Virus record (IMG/VR): IMGVR_UViG_3300042392_001644
Location: 1 to 20,899 of that record
Direction: 5' to 3' (one strand)
Source: a virus
DNA length: 20,899 nucleotides
Shown: positions 1 through 7,078 of the stretch, piece by piece
Numbering within the stretch: the stretch's first letter is position 1
Layout: the number at the start of each line of letters is the position of its first letter
The notes under the pieces: generated by a model
Told to the model about the DNA's origin: nothing
The model's input: the letters and a program-made list of their open reading frames with translations, nothing else
Database searches by the model: none
Translations under genes and position numbers: made by a program

Positions 1-1685
1 TAGTTGCTTCTGGCAACGCGATCTTCTATGATCGTGTCGACGTAGAAGCCAACGCGCACTTTAAAAACGACTTGTTTGTTGTATCTGGTAACCTTGTAGT
101 AAATGGTTCTCTTGTATACGCCAACGTTACCATCGGTCAAGGCGGGGTTCTTCTGATTGCAGATCAGCAGCCACTCGGTAATACTTCAAACCGTTTCAAT
201 GCTTTCGTATTTAATACGACATCTTATGGAACACTACGACCAGATGCAAACGGTGGTGCACTTGGTACTACGACTGCTCGCTTTGATGTCTTTGCAAACA
301 ATATCACCGTTACAAATACGGTGAATTTCCCGAGTGGAGCAGGCGTTAACTCGTCGCTCTATACTGGTACAGCAAGCAATGCTAACACCGTATACAATAT
401 CTCGGCGAATGGTATCGTAGTCAGAACTGGTACAGGAACAGGTACTACGGTATCGATTGCTTCTACGAACGGCATTAGCGTAACAAACGGCAACGGTGTT
501 TCTGGAAATCCTACGATTAGTTTTGTAGCGAATGCTGGTTTAACTGTAAACGCAGCAGGCGTATTTGTTGATGCATCTGCTATTACTGTCGGTACACTTC
601 CTACATCTCGAGGCGGTACAGGCGGATCGATCAATAACCTTCTACCTACACAATCTGCTGGAACAACAGGTTTCGTCCTTGCATCAAGTGGAGCGACAGC
701 TAACTTGGTGTGGACGCAACTTGCTGGACCTCAAGGTGCGCAAGGTGCAACTGGTGCTCAAGGTGCACAAGGATCTACCGGTTCTCAAGGACCAACTGGT
801 GCTCAAGGCGCAGCTTCGACAGTTCCTGGTCCACAAGGCGCGCAAGGAATAACTGGTTCCCAGGGTCCACAGGGAACAACTGGTTCTCAAGGACCACAAG
901 GACCTTCGGTTCAAGGACCGACGGGACCACAAGGTGCACAAGGAATTATCGGACCTCAGGGACCGCAAGGAACAACTGGTGCTCAAGGTGCTGCTTCAAC
1001 CGTTGCCGGTCCTCAAGGCGCCCAAGGTTTGCAAGGTATCCAAGGACCACAGGGACCGCAAGGCCTTACAGGTGCACAAGGTGCAGCATCTTCAGTTGCT
1101 GGTCCTCAAGGTGCTCAAGGATTACAAGGCGCTCAAGGTGCAACTGGTCCTCAAGGATCTCCTGGAATAAACGGAGCACAAGGTGCAACTGGTGCTCAAG
1201 GCGCGGCAGGTTCAAGTATAACAGGTGCTCAAGGTGCAACCGGACCACAAGGTGCCCAAGGAAGTGCATCTGGTGCTGTCGCGCCTATTCTAAGACACGT
1301 CACCGCAGGATTTACAAGTGGCGGCCAAGTTTTTGTAACAGCGACTCAACCTACTGCTTCAGCGGCTGGTGATATCTGGATTGACACTGCAGGAACTACA
1401 GGATATACACAAAGTCTCTCGTCAAATGGATGGACTAAGTTGCCAAACGGAGCAATTATTCAGTGGGGAACAGTAACTGTTACTCCAAATACTACAGGAT
1501 CTGGATCATTTCCAACATCGTTCACCGCGGTTGCCCGAGCTGTGATGAATGGCGTAGGAGATACAGGCGTATTTGGACAGGCTTCTAAAGGTGCAACCAT
1601 TTTTAGTGTATCAACAACTGGTTTCAGTTGGTTTAACGGAGATGAAAGTTCTCATACCGGTTACTGGTTAGCAATGGGATATTAA
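1..1685 (+). CDS. Collagen-like tail fibre protein, 5' end outside window
   Basis: The reading frame is open from base 3 with no stop, so the start lies upstream; the TTG at 72 is not a credible start. About 561 residues are visible. The N-terminal 240 or so are beta-type repeats rich in Asn, Gly, Thr and Val (for example [10 protein letters not shown] and TSRGGTGG), typical of marine T4-like phage fibres. Bases 726-1268 encode a Gly-X-Y collagen-like stretch. The last 90 or so residues carry [15 protein letters not shown] and end in a W-x-A-x-GY motif; this matches the C-terminal domain of gp53-like phage tail fibres, normally the distal receptor-contacting tip. The next gene, four bases on, looks like a tail-fibre assembly chaperone, which supports a distal fibre role. 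The fibre assignment is strong; the exact fibre type and receptor are unknown. Confidence 0.85.
   Translation, partial: VASGNAIFYDRVDVEANAHFKNDLFVVSGNLVVNGSLVYANVTIGQGGVLLIADQQPLGNTSNRFNAFVFNTTSYGTLRPDANGGALGTTTARFDVFANNITVTNTVNFPSGAGVNSSLYTGTASNANTVYNISANGIVVRTGTGTGTTVSIASTNGISVTNGNGVSGNPTISFVANAGLTVNAAGVFVDASAITVGTLPTSRGGTGGSINNLLPTQSAGTTGFVLASSGATANLVWTQLAGPQGAQGATGAQGAQGSTGSQGPTGAQGAASTVPGPQGAQGITGSQGPQGTTGSQGPQGPSVQGPTGPQGAQGIIGPQGPQGTTGAQGAASTVAGPQGAQGLQGIQGPQGPQGLTGAQGAASSVAGPQGAQGLQGAQGATGPQGSPGINGAQGATGAQGAAGSSITGAQGATGPQGAQGSASGAVAPILRHVTAGFTSGGQVFVTATQPTASAAGDIWIDTAGTTGYTQSLSSNGWTKLPNGAIIQWGTVTVTPNTTGSGSFPTSFTAVARAVMNGVGDTGVFGQASKGATIFSVSTTGFSWFNGDESSHTGYWLAMGY
726..1268 (+). repeat. 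Collagen-like Gly-X-Y coding repeat
   Basis: About 60 near-continuous Gly-X-Y triplets, dominated by GAQ, GPQ, GAT and GAA, with short interruptions such as GPSVQGP and GSSITG. Proline sits almost only in the X position (GPQ), unlike animal collagen, where hydroxylated proline is in Y. A trimeric rod is the expected structure for this kind of phage repeat. Confidence 0.9.
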
Positions 1686-1689
1686 TAAA

Positions 1690-2061
1690 ATGACAATTTA
1701 CTACAGCCCAACAACAAAAGGTTTTTACGATACTGATTTTGGGTATCCGTCATTGCCGCAAGATATTGTTGAAATTACCGCAGAGCAACACCAGCAGTTT
1801 CTCCATGGTATGAATATGCAAAATAAAGAATTGGTTTTATCACAAGGAAATCTTGTTTTGCAAGATCGAGTCGTGGTAATTACTTGGGAACAAATTAGAT
1901 CGAAAAGAAATAATCTTCTAGCTTTATCTGACTATACTCAAATGGCAGATTGGCCTGGAGATAAAACTGCTTGGGCTACATATCGTCAAACTTTAAGAGA
2001 TCTTCCTCAGACTTATACAAATGCAGCAGACGTTGTTTGGCCATCTAAGCCAGGAGAATAA
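1690..2061 (+). CDS. Tail fibre assembly chaperone-like protein
   Basis: A 123-aa protein starting four bases after the fibre gene stop. The C-terminal half has the pattern W-x-x-I-R-x-x-RN-x-LLA-x-SDYTQ-x-x-D-W, then W-x-x-YRQTLRDLPQ at about residues 58-110. This is the signature I know from phage tail assembly chaperones (Phage_tail_APC type). The N-terminus (YYSPTTKGFY) resembles the start of Tfa-type proteins, which contact the fibre tip. Such proteins help fold and trimerise the distal tip of the fibre encoded just upstream and may stay bound to it. The position straight after a fibre with a gp53-like tip fits. The family call is from memory of the motif; the partner is inferred from adjacency. 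Confidence 0.75.
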   Translation: MTIYYSPTTKGFYDTDFGYPSLPQDIVEITAEQHQQFLHGMNMQNKELVLSQGNLVLQDRVVVITWEQIRSKRNNLLALSDYTQMADWPGDKTAWATYRQTLRDLPQTYTNAADVVWPSKPGE

Positions 2062-2064
2062 TAA

Positions 2065-2508
2065 GTGCCGCTAACGTTCCTATCTGCTAAACCTGTTAAA
2101 TATTGGAACGGCTCGTCGTGGGTCGGGAGCCAAGATTTTGCCGCCGTTAAAATGTGGAATGGATCTACGTGGCAATATGTAGGAATACGTCCGTATGCAG
2201 ATGTAGCCTTAGTTACTTTTAGTCCCGTGGGCGGCACAATATCATCTCCGACTTTTGACACTGCCGAAGCGTATGGTTCCCAAGCAGGTTATACTATCAC
2301 AGCTTCTTCAAGCGTAGTTTGGACTTATACTGGAGGAGATGGATTTAGTGGATACGCCAGTGTTGCAAGTGGAGGAAGTGCTTCATCAATTGAACTTGTA
2401 GCAGCTTATACAGGTGGTTTCAATGAACAAACGTTTAACGTATCAGCATCAAATGGTGCAGAAACTAAATATTGGGTGATAACTGTAACATCTTATAGTT
2501 TTGAATAA
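2065..2508 (+). CDS. Small virion structural-type protein with WNGS-W motifs
   Basis: A 147-aa protein with a GTG start; an AGGAG ribosome binding site at 2052-2056 lies 8 bases upstream and decides this start, straight after a double TAA. Two copies of a Trp motif (KYWNGSSWV near residue 12 and KMWNGSTWQYV near residue 29) lie at the N-terminus; this type of repeat recurs in phage fibre and baseplate proteins. The rest is Ser/Thr/Gly-rich with alternating hydrophobics and looks like an Ig-like beta sandwich. There is no signal peptide and no membrane segment. I do not recognise the family. Its place among fibre genes suggests a virion decoration or fibre accessory protein, but that is inference. 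Confidence 0.6.
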   Translation: MPLTFLSAKPVKYWNGSSWVGSQDFAAVKMWNGSTWQYVGIRPYADVALVTFSPVGGTISSPTFDTAEAYGSQAGYTITASSSVVWTYTGGDGFSGYASVASGGSASSIELVAAYTGGFNEQTFNVSASNGAETKYWVITVTSYSFE

Positions 2509-2526
2509 ACATAGCGGAAGAATTAA

Positions 2527-2856
2527 ATGGCACTGAAAGCAAATATCATTATCGATCAAGGCACTTCATTTGCTACGTCTATTGATGTGACTGATGAAAA
2601 TGGTAACATCGTAAATCTTACAGGATTTACAGGTGCCGCTCAGATGCGTAAGCATTATACTTCGACCGCTCAAACCGCATTTACAGTTTCGATTACTGCT
2701 GTGACTGGCGTCGTCGCTCTTTCGATGTCGGCAAATACCACAAATGGCCTTACAGCCGGAAGATACGTATATGACTGTGAGTTGACTGATGGCAGCGGAA
2801 CAGTTTCTCGTCTTGTTGAAGGTATCGTCACAGTTACACCAGGAGTTACAAGATAA
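2527..2856 (+). CDS. Small baseplate/appendage beta-domain protein
   Basis: A 109-aa protein preceded by GGAAG, about 7 bases before the ATG. The start (IIIDQGTSF...IDVTDENGNIVNLTGF) followed by a motif around AQMRKHY, then AGRYVYDCELTDGSG, resembles the single beta-sandwich domain at the N-terminus of BppU-like baseplate upper proteins, and similar small structural proteins of marine T4-like phages. It ends one base into the next gene (TAATG), so the two are translationally coupled. A structural role is likely from motif and context; assignment to a named family is tentative. Confidence 0.6.
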   Translation: MALKANIIIDQGTSFATSIDVTDENGNIVNLTGFTGAAQMRKHYTSTAQTAFTVSITAVTGVVALSMSANTTNGLTAGRYVYDCELTDGSGTVSRLVEGIVTVTPGVTR

Positions 2857-3101
2857 TGGCAGGTGCATCTCGTTTAGTCGCTACAATTACAAATAACAAC
2901 GGCAGATTATCATCTGCTGGTCCTATTACTCTGAAAAATCAAATTCAAGAAATACGAAGTATTGAAAACATACTCGACGTCAGCGTCGTTGAAGCCGCCA
3001 ATGGCGCTACATTAATCTACAATTCTCAAAATGATAAATATGAGGTGAGACAACTGTCATTCGCGGATCTAGCAGTAGATCTCGACGGCGGATCATTTTA
3101 A
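2856..3101 (+). CDS. Small structural-type protein ending in LDGGSF
   Basis: An 81-aa protein starting within the stop codon of the preceding gene (TAATG overlap). The N-terminus carries SRLVATITNNNG; the C-terminus ends FADLAVDLDGGSF. The same ending, LDGGTF, closes the 649-aa fibre that follows, and LDGGTTY occurs near the end of the 581-aa fibre, at protein and codon level. I do not recognise a family. The shared tail suggests a common assembly or docking element among proteins of this locus (inference). Confidence 0.6.
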   Translation: MAGASRLVATITNNNGRLSSAGPITLKNQIQEIRSIENILDVSVVEAANGATLIYNSQNDKYEVRQLSFADLAVDLDGGSF

Positions 3102-3119
3102 CCTAAAAGGAATAGCCAA

Positions 3120-5069
3120 ATGGCAGACAATTTAATTCAAATTAAAAGGTCGTTAACGACAGCTGATGCGCCAACATTAGCTAACGGTGAATTAGCGTTT
3201 ACAGCAAATGGCGATCACTTATTTATTGGTTCGAATGGTGCTTCGATCACCATTGCCGGTAAATTTAATCCTGGTATACTGACCGCCAACCAAGCACTCG
3301 TTGCGAATGGTACCTCTGGTATCGACAAGATTATTGTTGCTAACGCTGTTGTGACAACAGTTACAGCCAATGGTTCGACGGGTACCAACGGACAAGTACT
3401 GAGTTCAAATGGAACAGCCGCTTATTGGGAAACTCCTACTTCTGGCGTATCTGGTTCAAATACACAAGTTCAATTTAATAATTCTGGCGCATTAGCCGGA
3501 GACGCAGACTTTACGTTTGATAATACCAATAATAAACTGTCTGTTGCCGGCGGCGTTCTTGCTGGCTCTGGCGGTAACTTCGTCGTTGGTTCTAATTCTT
3601 TTGTTGCGAATGCCACCGGTGTATTCTCTACAGGCACCGTGAACGCAGCGATTGTGAGTGTTGGTACGGCGTTCGTAGCAAATGCCACACAGATCAATAT
3701 TGGAACTAACGTTGCTCTTAATGCAAATGGCACAAATGGTACTGCAGGACAAGTTCTTGCATCGAACGGAACAGCTGTATACTGGGTAACACCTCAAGAT
3801 GGTGATATTACATCAGTCGTAGCCGGTTCTGGTCTTACTGGTGGCGGTACATCTGGCGAGGTAACTCTTGATGTTGGTGCTGGTAACGGTATCAGCGTCT
3901 CTGCAGACGCGATTGCTGTAGTTGCAAATAGCGGTCTTGCTTCAAATACCTCAGGCGTACACGTTATTGCAAATAACGGTCTATCTGCAAACGCAACAGG
4001 CGTTTTTGTTGTTGCCGGAGCTGGTATTGCTTCGAACGCAACAGGTGTGCATGTCGTATCTGGTAACGGTACGATTGTTTCGAATACCTCGGGCGTTTAT
4101 GTCAATGCTGCTGCACTTTCAATTGCCACATCGCAACTTTCAGGCGACGTTGCTCTTGGTTCGGGTACATCAGGCGACTATGTTGCTACTATCACAGCTG
4201 GTAACGGTATTTCTGGATCCTCATCTGGTGAAGGTGGTGCAGCCACGATTGCTGTTGTAGCAAACAACGGTATTGTATCGAATACTTCAGGCGTCTTTGC
4301 CAAAGCTGCTAACGGTATTTCTGTTGATGGCGCTGGTATCAACGTTGTTGGCGGTGATGGTCTTACAGCTAACGCGACTGGAGTTCATGTTGGTGCTGCT
4401 AACGGTATTAATGTCACTGCAGATGCAGTTGGCCTTACCACTGGTTCAACACTCACGGTCAACTCTGCTGGACTCCATGTTAATACTGCACTCTCGATTA
4501 CAGATCTTTCTCTTTCCGGAAATCTGACTGTTCTCGGTACGCTTTCGACAATCGATACTACCAACCTGACAGTCCAAGATTCGCTGATCGAGCTTGCAAA
4601 CGGAAACGCAACAACCGACATTCTTGATATCGGTCTTTATGGTCAATACGGTGCCACTGGAGCTAAATATACCGGTCTTTTCCGTGATGCTACAGATGGC
4701 GTTTATAAGCTCTTTGCTGGTTCTCAAACAGAACCTACAACAACTGTAGACACTGCAGCAGCCGGTTATACTACTGCTACATTACAAGCATTCCTAAACT
4801 CTGGTGGTTTGGTTTCGAACGCGACTAACGTTACTCTTACTGCGAACTCGACACTCGCGGTTGGTATCACAGCGAATACATTGAGTCTTTCGACTGCACT
4901 GCCTGGAACAAGCGGTGGTACTGGACTCGCGACTGTTACTGCAGAAGACATTTTAGTTGCTAACTCTTCGAACGGTTTTAGAAAATTAGCTGTTGGCTCT
5001 ACTGGATTCGTGCTTCAGTCTAACGGTACAGCAGTTGTATACGCAACCCTCGACGGCGGGACATTCTAA
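3120..5069 (+). CDS. Long repeat-rich tail fibre protein
   Basis: A 649-aa protein; AAAGG at 3106-3110 precedes the ATG. The N-terminal 60 residues (IQIKRSLTTADAP...NGELAFTANGDHLFIG) form a module I recognise from appendage proteins of marine T4-like phages. It is followed by [19 protein letters not shown] and NTQVQFNNSGALAGD units, then many 'SN(T/A)(S/T)GV(H/Y/F)V' repeats, a GDVALGSGTSGDYVATI unit, and near residue 460 'LTVLGTLSTI..TNLTVQDSLIEL'. The extreme C-terminus is LDGGTF. Composition is rich in Asn, Gly, Thr, Ser, Val and Ala and nearly free of Cys and Trp, typical of beta-helical or beta-prism fibre shafts. It shares the 'LTVN..G.HVN' to 'GNLTV.GT' segment with the 581-aa fibre downstream. 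A virion fibre is likely; which fibre is unknown. Confidence 0.8.
   Translation: MADNLIQIKRSLTTADAPTLANGELAFTANGDHLFIGSNGASITIAGKFNPGILTANQALVANGTSGIDKIIVANAVVTTVTANGSTGTNGQVLSSNGTAAYWETPTSGVSGSNTQVQFNNSGALAGDADFTFDNTNNKLSVAGGVLAGSGGNFVVGSNSFVANATGVFSTGTVNAAIVSVGTAFVANATQINIGTNVALNANGTNGTAGQVLASNGTAVYWVTPQDGDITSVVAGSGLTGGGTSGEVTLDVGAGNGISVSADAIAVVANSGLASNTSGVHVIANNGLSANATGVFVVAGAGIASNATGVHVVSGNGTIVSNTSGVYVNAAALSIATSQLSGDVALGSGTSGDYVATITAGNGISGSSSGEGGAATIAVVANNGIVSNTSGVFAKAANGISVDGAGINVVGGDGLTANATGVHVGAANGINVTADAVGLTTGSTLTVNSAGLHVNTALSITDLSLSGNLTVLGTLSTIDTTNLTVQDSLIELANGNATTDILDIGLYGQYGATGAKYTGLFRDATDGVYKLFAGSQTEPTTTVDTAAAGYTTATLQAFLNSGGLVSNATNVTLTANSTLAVGITANTLSLSTALPGTSGGTGLATVTAEDILVANSSNGFRKLAVGSTGFVLQSNGTAVVYATLDGGTF
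3882..4490 (+). repeat. 'SNATGVHV' fibre-shaft coding repeats
   Basis: Imperfect units of roughly 17-20 residues built on (I/L)-x-SN(T/A)(S/T)GV(H/F/Y)V followed by a-x-NG(I/L), for example GLASNTSGVHVIANNG and GIASNATGVHVVSGNG. About ten recognisable units, interrupted by a GDVALGSGTSGDYV segment. They are diverged at the DNA level, so this is an old protein repeat rather than a recent tandem duplication. Confidence 0.75.
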
Positions 5070-5072
5070 TTT

Positions 5073-5264
5073 ATGGAAGCTGAATTTGTAAATGAGTACA
5101 TCAATCGATTACTCGCGAGTGTACATGATCTTACAAGTAAGAACATCATGCTAGAAACAAGACTGGTCATGGCCGATAAAACCATGACCAGTCTTCAAGC
5201 AAAAATTGTTGATCTTGAAAAGCTTGGAAATAAAAATAAAAAAGCTGAAGATACTTCTGTATAA
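5073..5264 (+). CDS. 63-aa coiled-coil protein
   Basis: A short charged protein starting four bases after the 649-aa fibre stop. Leu, Ile, Val and Met recur at heptad spacing over residues 3-52 (for example VNEYINRLLASVHDL and LQAKIVDLEKL), so most of it should form a coiled coil, followed by a Lys-rich tail. There is no recognised family; a fibre-associated or assembly protein is possible from context. The gene contains a perfect 14-bp inverted repeat (5159-5195), and its stop codon lies inside a TATAAATA late-promoter octamer, so this small gene carries at least one apparent regulatory signal for the fibre that follows. Confidence 0.65.
   Translation: MEAEFVNEYINRLLASVHDLTSKNIMLETRLVMADKTMTSLQAKIVDLEKLGNKNKKAEDTSV
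5159..5195. repeat. Perfect 14-bp inverted repeat inside a CDS
   Basis: Arm AAGACTGGTCATGG (5159-5172), a 9-base loop, then CCATGACCAGTCTT (5182-5195): a perfect 14-bp stem. It lies in the middle of the coiled-coil gene and encodes ordinary-looking helix residues around RLVMADKTMTSL. No T-run follows on either strand, so it does not look like a classical intrinsic terminator. It could be an RNA hairpin controlling read-through, mRNA processing or stability between the 649-aa and 581-aa fibre genes, or a protein-binding site. Confidence 0.85.
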
Positions 5265-5267
5265 ATA
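5260..5267 (+). promoter_or_regulatory. T4-type late promoter octamer TATAAATA
   Basis: Exact match to the T4 late promoter -10 element (recognised by the gp55 late sigma factor in T4), overlapping the stop codon of the coiled-coil gene. It lies 58 bases upstream of the ATG at 5318, the expected distance for late transcription of the 581-aa fibre. T4 late promoters need no -35 box, and none is seen. Confidence 0.65.
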
Positions 5268-5298
5268 GAATATTAGGGGTTACATAACCGCTTCGTTG

Positions 5299-5311
5299 CT
5301 CTATATAGAGG
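5299..5311 (+). promoter_or_regulatory. Ribosome binding site within a palindrome
   Basis: The 12-bp palindrome CTCTATATAGAG (5299-5310) overlaps the AGAGG Shine-Dalgarno (5307-5311) of the 581-aa fibre, 6 bases before the ATG at 5318. A second short inverted repeat, GGTT-ACAT-AACC, lies at 5278-5289. The ribosome site fixes the start at 5318 rather than the TTG at 5312. Whether the palindrome partly masks the site is untested; the stem would be only 4 bp. Confidence 0.45.
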
Positions 5312-5317
5312 TTGAGA

Positions 5318-7063
5318 ATGGCAAATAAATTTCAATTTAAGCGCACGACAATTTCTGGTCGTACAGCTAATACTACTGACGTAGCAAATTCCGGCTTTAT
5401 TGATAACGGTGAATTTGCAGTCAACCTAACTGACCGTAAAGTCTTCTCTTCAGATGCTGCGAATGCCATCTTTGAAGTTGGTTCAAATCTCTCTTCTCTC
5501 GCTGTCACTACGATCGTAGCCAACGGATCTTCTGGATCCAACGGCCAAGTTCTTTCATCGAATGGAACAGGAGTTTATTGGGGCTCAGGCGGTACGGCAA
5601 ATGCTGCTACCATGAATACCTATACGTTTACTGTCACATCGAATACCACGGTGTTTACAGGATTAGACGACACATCAAACACATTCGTATATACTTTAGG
5701 GCTTGAAAGCGTCTTCATTAATGGTTCGCGTCAGATTGCGGCCGTTGACTATAACACGACAAATACCACGGTCTTAACGCTTACATCGAATGCGATTGCT
5801 GGTGATATTGTTCAAGTTACAACTTTAAATGGTGCTTCACTTACTCTCGGATCTCAAGGCGCTCAAGGTGCTCAAGGTGCAACCGGTGCACAAGGTGCTC
5901 AAGGCACAACGGGTGCTCAAGGCGCTCAAGGTGTTGCTGGCGCTCAAGGTGTTCAAGGCGCAACTGGCGCAACTGGTGCTCAAGGCACAACGGGTGATCA
6001 AGGTGCTCAAGGTGTTGCTGGCGCTCAAGGTGTTCAAGGCGCAACTGGCGCAACTGGTGCTCAAGGTGTTGCCGGCGCTCAAGGTGTTCAAGGCGCAACT
6101 GGCGCAACTGGTGCTCAAGGTGTTGCTGGACCTCAAGGTGTTACTGGTGCTCAAGGCGCTCAAGGTGCTCAAGGTGCCACCGGTGGAGGTGTAACCTCAG
6201 TCGCCACGGCTAATGGACTTTCTGGTGGAACGATTACAACTAGTGGTACAATTGGAGTAACTGCTGGGCCAACACTTACGGTCAATACGACTGGTATTCA
6301 TGTGAATTCCACATTATCAATCGCCGATCTTACACTCTCGGGTAACCTGACAGTTTCCGGTACAAGAACTTACGTGAACACCACAACACTCGACGTTGGT
6401 GATAATATTGTTACGCTGAATGCAGATCTTGGAGCTAATCCTCCTACTGAGAATGCTGGCTTCGAGATCATGCGCGGGACGTCTGCCAACGTTCAGTTCG
6501 TCTGGGATGAAACAAATGATCGCTGGTCTACAAACAGTCAACCACTTGCTGTTTCGTCTCTTGTAGCCGCAGGTGCTGCATCTGGAATTACCACCCTTGC
6601 TGCCGGTAATACTACGATCACTGGTTTTGCCAACGTAACCTCGACGCTACAAGTAGCTGGTATTACTACTCTTAATGCCAACGTTGCAATGGCAAATAAT
6701 GTGTTAAGTAATCCTAAGCTTGCTTCATACAAAGAAGCAGTTGTTGCCAATACTATAACAACAACTACTCACACTGTAGATTTATCACTATCCAACGTAT
6801 TCGATTTGACATTGGCCAACGCGTCTATTACAATTACATTTTCAAATCCTCCTGCATCGGGCAATGCATACAGTTTCACACTTCATTGTAAACAAGACGC
6901 CACGGGATCGAGAATAATCACGTGGCCGGCTTCTGTTAAATATCCGAATGCTTCGACACCGACGATGTCAACTGGTGCAAATAAAATCGATGTCTTCAGT
7001 TTCTTTACCCTCGACGGAGGTACAACATATCTCGGTGCCTTATCTCTTGCAAATACAGGTTAA
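5318..7063 (+). CDS. Collagen-like tail fibre protein with C-terminal beta domain
   Basis: A 581-aa protein. ATG 5318 is chosen over TTG 5312 because AGAGG lies 6 bases upstream. The N-terminus [34 protein letters not shown] is the same kind of module as in the 649-aa fibre. Residues about 178-290 are a Gly-X-Y collagen-like rod (5849-6187). Then come '[19 protein letters not shown]', '[18 protein letters not shown]' and a '[18 protein letters not shown]' unit. The last 110 residues ([22 protein letters not shown], then [34 protein letters not shown]) form a domain that I recognise as a recurrent C-terminal domain of marine phage fibres. Transcription is probably from the late promoter at 5260. 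The receptor is unknown. Confidence 0.83.
   Translation: MANKFQFKRTTISGRTANTTDVANSGFIDNGEFAVNLTDRKVFSSDAANAIFEVGSNLSSLAVTTIVANGSSGSNGQVLSSNGTGVYWGSGGTANAATMNTYTFTVTSNTTVFTGLDDTSNTFVYTLGLESVFINGSRQIAAVDYNTTNTTVLTLTSNAIAGDIVQVTTLNGASLTLGSQGAQGAQGATGAQGAQGTTGAQGAQGVAGAQGVQGATGATGAQGTTGDQGAQGVAGAQGVQGATGATGAQGVAGAQGVQGATGATGAQGVAGPQGVTGAQGAQGAQGATGGGVTSVATANGLSGGTITTSGTIGVTAGPTLTVNTTGIHVNSTLSIADLTLSGNLTVSGTRTYVNTTTLDVGDNIVTLNADLGANPPTENAGFEIMRGTSANVQFVWDETNDRWSTNSQPLAVSSLVAAGAASGITTLAAGNTTITGFANVTSTLQVAGITTLNANVAMANNVLSNPKLASYKEAVVANTITTTTHTVDLSLSNVFDLTLANASITITFSNPPASGNAYSFTLHCKQDATGSRIITWPASVKYPNASTPTMSTGANKIDVFSFFTLDGGTTYLGALSLANTG
5849..6187 (+). repeat. Collagen-like repeat with near-identical 54-bp direct repeats
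   Basis: About 37 Gly-X-Y triplets, mostly GAQ, GVQ, GAT and GVA. Within it an 18-residue unit ([18 protein letters not shown]) occurs three times, at 5930-5983, 6011-6064 and 6065-6118; the copies differ by a single base (t to c in a Gly-Val-Ala unit), which points to recent duplication or slippage. Only one Pro occurs in the stretch, so trimer stability would not depend on proline. Confidence 0.9.
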
Positions 7064-7078
7064 TAAGAAGGTTATACG

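Noticed and set aside
72-74. TTG as the start of the first fibre gene
   Set aside because: The frame is open through base 3 with fibre-like sequence ([17 protein letters not shown]) before it and there is no ribosome site.
5159-5195. The inverted repeat as an intrinsic terminator
   Set aside because: No T-run follows the stem on either strand and it lies mid-gene.
5836-6194. Three overlapping open frames on both strands over the collagen-like repeat (for example 5829-6194 + and 5837-6172 -)
   Set aside because: Out-of-phase translations of the Gly-X-Y repeat with Leu/Val/Lys/Gln or Ser/Thr/Leu monotony; no ribosome sites.
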